Program-made: the position numbers and the translations under genes
The notes under the pieces: generated by a model
Seen by the model: the letters and a program-made list of their open reading frames with translations, nothing else
The model's database searches: none
Told to the model about the DNA's origin: nothing
Origin: Haematococcus lacustris
Taxonomy: Eukaryota > Chlorophyta > Chlorophyceae > Chlamydomonadales > Haematococcaceae
Length of the DNA stretch: 64,000 nt
Direction: 5' to 3'
NCBI GenBank assembly: GCA_030144725.1
Contig: JASKMD010000012.1
Coordinates: forward strand, 9,092,928 to 9,156,927
Shown: positions 34,301 to 42,134 of the stretch, in pieces
Layout of the letters: every line of letters starts with the position of its first letter
How positions within the stretch are numbered: position 1 is the stretch's first letter

Positions 34301-35480
34301 CAGCCAACTCCGTAGCCACGCGTTGCGCGATAACACACGGGCATTACCTCGCCAACCTTTGCGCGTAGCCAATGCGGTGCGAGGTAATGCACCGTTTCAC
34401 ATGCAGCGACCCATCTTTTTGCCTTTGACATGTACCCACCATCTCCGAGCCCATCTTCCCTGCCCCTTGTGCATCAAACTCGGTGAGTGCATCTTGTACC
34501 CACCATTCATTGCTCCTCCTTTGACAACCTGTCACCTCCTTGCCGCAGGTCCACATCCCTTCCCCTTTCAGTCCCCTTCCTCCCACGCTCCCCCGCACCT
34601 CCCTCCCTTCCCTCCCTCCCTTCCCACCCCCCTCCACACACAAGCTCCCTCTTCCCCCTTCTTCCCTACCCTTTCGCTCCCTGGTTGCTGGTGGCTACCG
34701 GTAAGTGGCCAACACGCAGCGCCCAACCTGATCTCCCTACCTCACGTGCATGCCCCCTGGCTGCAGGTCTGATGGGCAACTCCCTTCCCCTTCCCTTTCC
34801 CCGATACACAATCCATCAACACATTCCCCCCTCCCCCGCCCCTGCCCCCGACCCCGTCCCCCCCCTACCCCCGCCCCCGCTCCCTCCCCTGCCCCTACCC
34901 CCGCCCAGCCTTCCTTTCCCTTACACAACCACCCCCTCCCAGTTCATCGACACGCTTCCCCCATCCCCGCCCCCGCCCCCGCCCCCGCTCCCGCTCCTCC
35001 CCCCGCCCACACACAAGCTCCCCCTTTCGCTCCTTGCTCCCTGCCCCTCCCCTTCTCTATCCCCCGTATACAGATCATCAACACTATTGCCCTCCCTTGT
35101 CCCTACCCCCGTCCCCGCCTAGCCCAGCCCCCCGACCACCACCTCCAACTACACCATCACACTCACCTGGAGATACAGCTGTGTACCCCACCACTGCTCC
35201 CCTCCCCACCCCCTACCCTCCCCATTGCAACCCTCGCTCCCTCCCACCCTCCTCCCACGCTGCACTGCCCCCTCTCACATGAGGGGTGGCAAGGAGCAGC
35301 AACCCTCCCCAACCAGGCAGCAAGTGCGAAAGGCGAGAGGCAAGTAATGAGCAGCATGCAGGCAGTAGGTCTCTCCACTCTGCTGCCGGCGCCACTCAAT
35401 AGCGTGCTCTTGCTGCTGCTAATGTGCTTGCTGATCCAAACCTAGCTCTTGCCTGCTTTCAGTGAGAGCATGAAACGTGT
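34301..35480. other. C-rich core, right half, with plus-strand intron-like modules
   Basis: CCCTCCC/CCCCGCC-rich DNA. Modules with splice-like ends on the plus strand lie at about 34479-34550 (GGTGAGTG to GCCGCAGGTCC) and 34699-34769 (GGTAAGTGG to GGCTGCAGGTCTGATGG). They mirror the minus-strand modules of the left half. Confidence 0.6.
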
Positions 35481-35805
35481 ACCGTGGCCCCTCTGCCCGC
35501 ATTGCTAGGTGAGTGCCACTCCACCCCAACCAACCCTGCCCACACCAACCCGCCCCTGCTGCTGCTCCTACTGCTGCCCCCCTGCCCCCCTGCTGCTGAT
35601 GCTGCCCCCCTGCCCCTCAGCTGCTGCTGCTGCCCCCCCGCCCCCAGCTGCTGCTGCTGCGCCCCTGCTGCTGCTGCTGCTGCAGCCCCCCTGACCCCCT
35701 GCTGCTGCAGCCCCCCTGACCCCCTGCTGATGCAGCCCCCCTGACCCCCTACTCCTGCTGCTGCTGCTGCTGCTGCTGCCCCCCTGCTGCTGCTGCTGCT
35801 GCCCC

Positions 35806-35838
<33 letters not shown>

Positions 35839-36052
35839 CCCTTACTGCTGTTGCTGCCCCCCTACTGCTGTTGCTGCCCCCCTACTGCTGCTGCTACTGC
35901 TGCTGCCCCCCTACCACCTTGCCCCCCGGCTGCTGCTGCTGCTGCTGCTGCTGTAACCCTGCTGCTGAATGGGGGGGCACCAGCGCTGGTTGCGCCCACT
36001 ATTTGCTGCCTACTGTCTGCTGCTGCAGCCCCCCTGCCCCCCTGCTGTTACT
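35481..36052. repeat. CTG/CCCCCCTG-rich segment, right arm
   Basis: CTGCTGCTGCTGCCCCCCTG-type repeats, the inverted counterpart of 30693-31240. Confidence 0.9.
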
Positions 36053-36057
36053 GACCT

Positions 36058-37015
36058 AGCCAGTACTGGTCACAGCCAGCCAGCCAGTACTGGTCAGCCA
36101 GCCAGTACTGGTCACAGCCAGCCAGCCAGTACTGGTCAGCCAGCCAGTACTGGTCAGCCAACCAGTACTGGTCACAGCCAGCCAGCCAGTACTGGTCAGC
36201 CAACCAGTACTGGTCACAGCCAGCCAGCCAGTACTGGTCAGCCAACCAGTACTGGTCACAGCCAGCCAGTACTGGTCAGCCAGCTAGTACGGGTCACAGC
36301 CAGCCAGCCAGTACTGGTCACAGCCAGCCAGTACTGGTCACAGCCAGCCAGCCAGTACTGGTCACAGCCAGCCAGTACTGGTCACAGCCAGCCAGTACAG
36401 GTCACAGCCAGCTAGTACTGGTCACAGCCAGCCAGCCAGTACTGGTCAGCCAGCCAGTACTGGTCACAGCCAGCCAGCCAGTACTGGTCAGCCAGCCAGT
36501 ACTGGTCACAGCCAGCCAGCCAGTACTGGTCAGCCAGCCAGTACTGGTCACAGCCAGCCAGCCAGTACTGGTCACAGCCAGCCAGCCAGTACTGGTCAGC
36601 CAGCCAGTACTGGTCAGCCAGCCAGTACTGGTCACAGCCAGCCAGCCAGTACTGGTCAGCCAGCCAGTACTGGTCACAGCCAGCCAGCCAGTACTGGTCA
36701 GCCAACCAGTACTGGTCACAGCCAGCCAGCCAGTACTGGTCAGCCAACCAGTACTGGTCACAGCCAGCCAGTACTGGTCAGCCAGCTAGTACGGGTCACA
36801 GCCAGCCAGCCAGTACTGGTCACAGCCAGCCAGTACTGGTCACAGCCAGCCAGTACTGGTCACAGCCAGCCAGTACAGGTCACAGCCAGCTAGTACTGGT
36901 CACAGCCAGCTAGTACTGGTCACAGCCAGCCAGCCAGTACTGGTCACAGCCAGCCAGCCAGTACTGGTCAGCCAGCCAGTACTGGTCACAGCCAGCCAGC
37001 CAGTACTGGTCAGCC
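36058..37015. repeat. CCAGTACTGG satellite array, right arm (inverted)
   Basis: About 50 copies with spacers TCAGCCAG and TCACAGCCAGCCAG, the reverse complements of the left-arm spacers. Because the 10-mer is itself a palindrome, only the spacers show that the array is inverted. Confidence 0.98.
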
Positions 37016-37560
37016 TGGTTGTTAGTCAGTGTTGGTTGCCAGCCAGTGCTGGTTGCCAGCCAGTGTTGGTTGCCAGCCATTGCTGTGTGTTATGCCAGCC
37101 AGTAATGTGTGTCATGCATTGTAGTCATTGAGTACAGTAGAGCATTGCATGTAAGATGACTCTGTGTCACTTTGCAGGGGCTGGAGCATGGACGAGTACC
37201 TTCATTACATCAAGGTCGTTGGTCCCTACTTATGAGAGGACATTGATTTAGGACAACCAGCACATGAGATTGTGGAGGGTGTTAGTTGACGCTACATAGC
37301 TTGATGGTTGTGTGGCGCTGTGTGCTATGTAACATTGTGATAACCAGGAGTGGGTCATAGCATGTGCATGTGGCTATAGAGTGTTGTCCTCATGGTGATA
37401 TGTACTCAGTATACCTTGCAACATCAGTAGCTCAGTGTCACGTGTAAGTACATCCAACGGCTCTAGCCCAACGTGTAATAATCTCCAGCTTGGTAACCGT
37501 TTCCGAGCAAGCCCCTTCCTTCAGCCCTTTACCCAGCCCTTCAGCACTTAAGGGGGTCAC
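37016..37560. other. unique spacer in the CACTC element
   Basis: Starts with degenerate GCCAGTGTTGGTTGCCAGC units, then about 400 bp of unique, balanced-composition DNA without a meaningful open frame. Confidence 0.5.
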
Positions 37561-37579
37561 ACAGCTACCCCATCCCTCT

Positions 37580-37990
37580 CGTTGCTGCTGCCCCCCTGCC
37601 CCCCTGCTGCTGTTGCTGCTGCCCCCCTGCTACTGCTGCTGCTGCCCCCCTTCCCCCCTGCTGCTGCTGCCGCTGCTGCCCGCCTGCCCCCTGCTACTGC
37701 TGCTGCCCCCCTGCCCCACTGCTGCTTCTGCCGCTGCTGCCCCCCTGCCCCCCTTCCCCCCTGCTGCTGCTGCCGCTGCTGCCCCCCTGCCCCCCTGCTG
37801 CTGCTGCTGCTGGCCCCCTGCCCCCTGCTGTTGCTGCCGCTGCTGGCCCCCCCTCCCCCCTGCTGCTGCTGCTGATGCTGCCCTCCTGCCCCCCTGCTGC
37901 TGCTGCTGCTCCCCTTCCCCCCTGCTGCTGCTGCTGCTGCTGCCCCCCTGCCCCCCTGCTGCTGCTGCTGCTGGCCCCCTGCCCCAAGCT
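37580..37990. repeat. CTG/CCCCCCTG-rich segment before the outer array
   Basis: A second block of CTGCTGCTGCTGCCCCCCTGCC repeats like 35481-36052, in the same orientation. Low-complexity open frames only. Confidence 0.9.
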
Positions 37991-37999
37991 CCTGCGGCC

Positions 38000-38834
38000 A
38001 GCCAGTACTGGTTGGGGGCCAGCCAGTACTGGTTGGGGGCCAGCCAGTACTGGTTGGGGGTCAGCCAGTACTGGTTGGGTGTGAACCAGTACTGGTTGGG
38101 GGAGGACCAGTACTGGTTGGGTGTGAACCAGTACTGGTTGGCTGACCAGTACTGGTTGGGGGTGGACCAGTACTGGTTAGGGGAGGACCAGTACTGGTTG
38201 GGGGTGGACCAGTACTGGTTGGGGGTGGACCAGTACTGGTTAGGGGTGGACCAGTACTGGTTGGGGGGTGGACCAGTACTGGTTGGGGGTGGACCAGTAC
38301 TGGTTGGGGGTGGACCAGTACTGGTTGGGGGTGGACCAGTACTGGTTGGGGGTGGACCAGTACTGGTTGGGTGTGGACCAGTACTGGTTGGGGGGTGGAC
38401 CAGTACTGGTTGGGTGTGGACCAGTACTGGTTGGGTGTGGACCAGTACTGGTTGGGGGGTGGACCAGTACTGGTTGGGGGTGGACCAGTACTGGTTGGGG
38501 GTGGACCAGTACTGGTTGGGGGGTGGACCAGTACTGGTTGGGGGTGAACCAGTACTGGTTGGGGGTGAACCAGTACTGGTTGGGGGTGGACCAGTACTGG
38601 TTGGGGGTGGACCAGTACTGGTTGGATGTGAACCAGTACTGGTTGGGGGGTGGACCAGTACTGGTTGGGGGTGAACCAGTACTGGTTGGGGGTGAACCAG
38701 TACTGGTTGGGGGTGAACCAGTACTGGTTGGGGGTGAACCAGTACTGGGGGGGGGGTGAACCAGTACTGGTTGGGGGTGAACCAGTACTGGTTGGGGGTG
38801 GACCAGTACTGGTTGGGGGTGGACCAGTACTGGT
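38000..38834. repeat. CCAGTACTGG array with TTGGGGGTGGA spacers
   Basis: About 40 copies of the palindrome with a 21-bp unit (CCAGTACTGGTTGGGGGTGGA), some with one more G or GTGAA. The spacer differs from both inner arrays, so the palindrome is conserved while the spacer is not. Confidence 0.97.
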
Positions 38835-38948
38835 TTTCTCGTATCTCCTCAGCCCGATTTTTCCTCGATTTTAGGTTTACACCCCCATTCTTAGAACCGC
38901 TAAAAAATACAATCTATCAAGCCACTTTGTCAAAAAAATCAACTTTTC

Positions 38949-41900
38949 TCATGAACTTTTCTGCGAGTGTGTGGGCTTCTTGGCAGTCACGTACGCCCTA
39001 ATATCAGCGTAGCGGTGTTTTGTGTCTTCCTCGACGTCGGTTGGTGCAAGCTCCGTCAGACCCGCGGCCCATGGCTTAATGAGTCTTTGCGCAGCGGGCA
39101 GGTCTAGGGTGGTTTCTCGTTTGGCTGCGATGTTTTTCGCTTCTGTTGTGGTTGGGCATCTGTCCTGGGTCGCCATGGTCGTTAGTCTGTTGAGGGCGAT
39201 ATAGTGCTTTTGTTGGACTTTGTTGTGGAAGCGTTCTTTAAGCATCTGTCCTGATATGATGTAGGTATGGCCAGCGATGGTGTGTTGGAGCTCTGTGGCA
39301 TGTCGGATGCCCAAGCTTTTGAGGCACGTCATGCAAGCACTAACTATGTCGAGTGGAAGGGGGCTGGTATTCTGTGTGATGAGTTGTCCAAGCAGTTTGG
39401 TTTCCCCAGGGTAGAGTTCTTGTCCTTCCTGGGTGGCAGTGAGCTGCGCCGTGGTGGCATGTAGGAGTTGTCTGGCTCGTAGGGTGTGTCGCAGCATAAT
39501 GAGCATGCGGTGTCCATGCTTGGCAGCTTGAGCGTAGAGCCAAGTGATCTGTTTGTGTAGCATGCATCTGGTTATGTGGGCATGTGTGGTGTCTGTGGAC
39601 TGGAGGCTGTGTAGGAGGGCTGTAGTGTTTCTGGTATGGTACTCTTTGGCGGTTGAGCTGATGCCAAGGCCGAGCTTGTCGATGTCCTCCCTGACAACGG
39701 CATTGGGTGTGCCTAATGGGAGTCTGAGTTTTTTCTTAATACATTGATTAATTGCTCTGTCGTAGAGGTCTAGGTCTCCCGGTGTGCATGGGGCTACGCA
39801 GAAGCTATAGGCCAGACTGGGGATGATGGCTGTCTTGATGATGTGGATGGCTTGTCTGGCGCTGGCGAATGAGCGTCGTAGTCTTTCTAGCTTCTGTCTA
39901 AGTTGTGTCATCATGGCTATGTGTTGTGGTTTCCAGTTGAGCGTCATGGTAAGTAATACACCAAGGTAAGTGAAGGGGGAGGTCGGTTTGAGGTAGGTGA
40001 CAAGTTTCCCTTGTAGCGTTACGGCTTGCAGTTCTCTACGGGCTTGCTTTTCCGCTTCTGCCATGGTGCTGCATCTGCCGGATTGGTGCGCTTTGTGGAG
40101 CGCCGCTGTGGCGAGGGTTTTGCTGTGGGATACGATTAGGTGGCCCCAATCCGAGTAGGCGGAGAGCTTGTCTGCCTGACAGCGTAGGTTGCTGATCGAG
40201 TTGCATAGGATAGCGATGTCATCGGCGTAGTCGATGCTGCCGATTGTAAAGCGTCCGGCACTGTCGGTTGTGTCGGATGCAAATTTGTACCCCCTCGCTC
40301 CTACTTGGAGCCAGCGCAGTAAGGGTTCGATGTAGATGAGGAACAGGAAGGGTGAGAGTGAGTCGCCTTGGATGGTGCCCCGGTCTACAGGTACCGGGTC
40401 GGTGGGGCCGTAGGGAGTTCTGAAGCGCGTTGTAGCGCCCGTGTACAGGTCCTTCACCGCGTCTGTGGCGTCGGTGGGGAAGCCAAGGTCGTGCATGATC
40501 CATAGCAGTTTGTCTTGGCAGGTGGTGTTGAAGGCACTAGTGAAGTCGACCAGTAGCGCATAGATATCTACTTTGGCTAGCTTGGCGTCTTCGAGGGCCA
40601 TGACCAGCATTTGGAGCTGTTGTGTGGTGTCCCTATGGGAGCGGAAGCCTGCTTGGCAGTTACTTAACATCCCGTTAGCCTCAGCATACTCGTACAACGC
40701 CTTCTCAGGGCTACTAAGAGGGAGGGAGGGTAGGGGGGTTGCCTCTTTTCCTGCTTGATTGGTGGGAGCAGGCCGGGCCCCAGGCGGTAGCTCCTCCCTT
40801 AATGCACGCCGGTGAATACCGGAGTAGTCTTCTTCTTCTTCTTCTTCGTACAGCGCCTTGGTTATGAGGCTGGTCCAGAGTTTGTAGATGGTATTGGCCA
40901 GCCCAACAGGTCTGTAGGCGTTGAGGTCTGTTTCTTGGCCCTTGTCCTTGTAGAGCAGGCAAGTGTCACTGGTTTTCCATGTTGTGGGTGTGCAGCCAGT
41001 GGCCCACATGATGATGAACAGTTGGTGTATGGTGTCCCTCATCTCCCATGGCAGCATCTTGATGATCTCGTTTTCAATGCCGTCTGGGCCAGGCGCTTTG
41101 CCCCCCGATAGTCTACTGATGCATTCTTGAAATCCTGCTTTGTCCATGATGGCTGTGTGCATCCAGTGTATATTTTGGCAGGTGTGCAACGTGAAGGGGT
41201 CCACGGCTTTGGGGCGGGTCCAGGGGTAGTTTCTGGTCTGTGTGTTTGTGTAGTGGCCTGTTTTGGGAGTCGGCGGCGTGAGCTTTTGTCTGTAGGCGGC
41301 GGTGATAATCCGGTTGAGGTCGGCCGGGGCGGTGCAGATGTTCTTGGTATCGGGGTCGGCTAGTGCCTGCAGTCCTTTGTGGTCGGTGCGAGAAGGGCGT
41401 AGTATGTATTTATTGGCTTTTTTGGGTTGGGTGCTGATGAGGTGTTGCATTCTGAGACGCGCCTGTGCAATGGCAAGTGCGGAGTCGTCGTCATCTAGCT
41501 TGTGGATTTGGTCGCGGTAGGAGTTGGTCAGCTGGGCGAGCGCGGCTTGCACGTAGTTTTCGGTTGTACCGTCGCCCTGGCGTGCTTGCACCGCCTCCCT
41601 TACCTCCGCGTTGATCGTGTCTGTCTCTGGGAGTAGGTCCTCGATAGACGGGTGGACGCTGTTTTGTTTGTATAACATTCTGGCCTTCCGGCTGAGTTCT
41701 CTAGTGGTTTTGAGCTTTTTCCCCAGTTCCAGTCTGATCTTGCACATGCTCCTGCGTTGGTAATGCTGGCCTCCTCTGGTCAATGTCTTAGTGTTGCATG
41801 TCTGCATGGCAGTTCCCCTGCAGGTTTCCAGGAGCGTTGTGAGCATGGCGGCTGCGGTGTCGACAGCTTCTCTAGCCGGGAGGCCTGCCACAAGTGTCAA

Positions 41901-41966
41901 GCGTTGTGGTTGTTGTGGGTTGGCCTTGTCTAGTGTGGTCAGGAAGTGGGTAGCGTCTGTGTACAT
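38949..41966 (-). CDS. LINE polyprotein middle part: reverse transcriptase
   Basis: 1005 codons, open and in the same frame as the upstream part (one UGA and 54 sense codons lie between). RT motifs in order: LNAYRPVGLANTIYKLW, CQAGFRSHRDTTQQ, VDFTSAFN (motif A, about residue 470), IQGDSLSPFLFLIYIEP (motif B), DYADDIAIL (motif C, catalytic YADD, about 580), HSKTLATAA and FTYLGVLL. It copies the element's RNA by target-primed reverse transcription. Residues about 369-421, between motifs 1 and 2, are foreign: a truncated LINE 3' end inserted in antisense with a 14-bp duplication. It keeps the frame but probably harms folding. The frame ends at UGA 38951 just after entering the CACTC terminal repeat, so the native protein continued into the PHD part. 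Confidence 0.95.
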   Translation of the reverse strand: MYTDATHFLTTLDKANPQQPQRLTLVAGLPAREAVDTAAAMLTTLLETCRGTAMQTCNTKTLTRGGQHYQRRSMCKIRLELGKKLKTTRELSRKARMLYKQNSVHPSIEDLLPETDTINAEVREAVQARQGDGTTENYVQAALAQLTNSYRDQIHKLDDDDSALAIAQARLRMQHLISTQPKKANKYILRPSRTDHKGLQALADPDTKNICTAPADLNRIITAAYRQKLTPPTPKTGHYTNTQTRNYPWTRPKAVDPFTLHTCQNIHWMHTAIMDKAGFQECISRLSGGKAPGPDGIENEIIKMLPWEMRDTIHQLFIIMWATGCTPTTWKTSDTCLLYKDKGQETDLNAYRPVGLANTIYKLWTSLITKALYEEEEEEDYSGIHRRALREELPPGARPAPTNQAGKEATPLPSLPLSSPEKALYEYAEANGMLSNCQAGFRSHRDTTQQLQMLVMALEDAKLAKVDIYALLVDFTSAFNTTCQDKLLWIMHDLGFPTDATDAVKDLYTGATTRFRTPYGPTDPVPVDRGTIQGDSLSPFLFLIYIEPLLRWLQVGARGYKFASDTTDSAGRFTIGSIDYADDIAILCNSISNLRCQADKLSAYSDWGHLIVSHSKTLATAALHKAHQSGRCSTMAEAEKQARRELQAVTLQGKLVTYLKPTSPFTYLGVLLTMTLNWKPQHIAMMTQLRQKLERLRRSFASARQAIHIIKTAIIPSLAYSFCVAPCTPGDLDLYDRAINQCIKKKLRLPLGTPNAVVREDIDKLGLGISSTAKEYHTRNTTALLHSLQSTDTTHAHITRCMLHKQITWLYAQAAKHGHRMLIMLRHTLRARQLLHATTAQLTATQEGQELYPGETKLLGQLITQNTSPLPLDIVSACMTCLKSLGIRHATELQHTIAGHTYIISGQMLKERFHNKVQQKHYIALNRLTTMATQDRCPTTTEAKNIAAKRETTLDLPAAQRLIKPWAAGLTELAPTDVEEDTKHRYADIRAYVTAKKPTHSQKSS
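40704..40859 (+). mobile_element. 142-bp truncated LINE/SINE 3' end inserted in the RT frame
   Basis: Flanked by TCGTACAACGCCTT (40690-40703) and TCGTACAGCGCCTT (40846-40859), a 14-bp duplication with one mismatch. The plus-strand sequence ends GGGAGCAGGCC...CACGCCGGTGAATACCGGAGTAGT(CTT)n, matching the LINE 3' UTR. Insert plus duplication is 156 bp, exactly 52 codons, so the RT frame stays open across it. Confidence 0.88.
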
Positions 41967-42131
41967 GGGAGCTAGGTATGCTGTCAGTTGTGCGTGCAGT
42001 TGTGGAGCGCCTGAGCTGGGTTGTTGTACTCCAAGCCGGTATGCTTCCCTATCTTTGTTGGTGATTGGGGTGGTGAGAATGGTGTGGCTGTGTTTTAAGG
42101 GTTGGTGTGTGGCTGCTAGATCTATGCCCAG

Positions 42132-42134
42132 TCA
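42132..42134 (-). other. in-frame UGA between APE and RT, followed by CUG
   Basis: The upstream and RT reading frames are in the same phase, and the 54 codons between this UGA and the first RT Met are all sense. One stop codon is thus the only barrier in a frame of about 3,390 codons. The context UGA-CUG is close to the UGA-CUA readthrough signal, but a simple nonsense mutation is equally possible. Confidence 0.75.

Larger units (their letters stand above)
27852..38969. mobile_element. 11.1-kb CACTC-ended (CACTA/En-Spm-like) non-autonomous element inside the LINE
   Basis: Perfect 14-bp terminal inverted repeats CACTCGCAGAAAAG lie at 27852-27865 and, inverted, at 38956-38969. They resemble the En/Spm terminus. 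The LINE-coding flanks share a 2-bp duplication (CA on the LINE strand). Collapsing the element to one duplication puts the RT frame and the PHD/RNase H frame in register. Inside are inverted arrays of the palindrome CCAGTACTGG on both sides (28.7-30.7 and 36.05-37.0 kb, plus outer clusters at 28.02-28.11 and 38.0-38.83). The core is G-rich on the left and C-rich on the right, with intron-like modules. Arrays of subterminal motifs are typical of CACTA transposons, but no transposase was seen. Confidence 0.7.

Noticed and set aside
28735..38834. CRISPR-like array of palindromic repeats with spacers
   Set aside because: Spacers are themselves repeated and only 8-14 bp long, there are no cas genes, and the genome is eukaryotic.
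42132..42134. Selenocysteine UGA
   Set aside because: No selenoprotein family, no redox context and no SECIS-like hairpin recognised nearby; readthrough or mutation is simpler.
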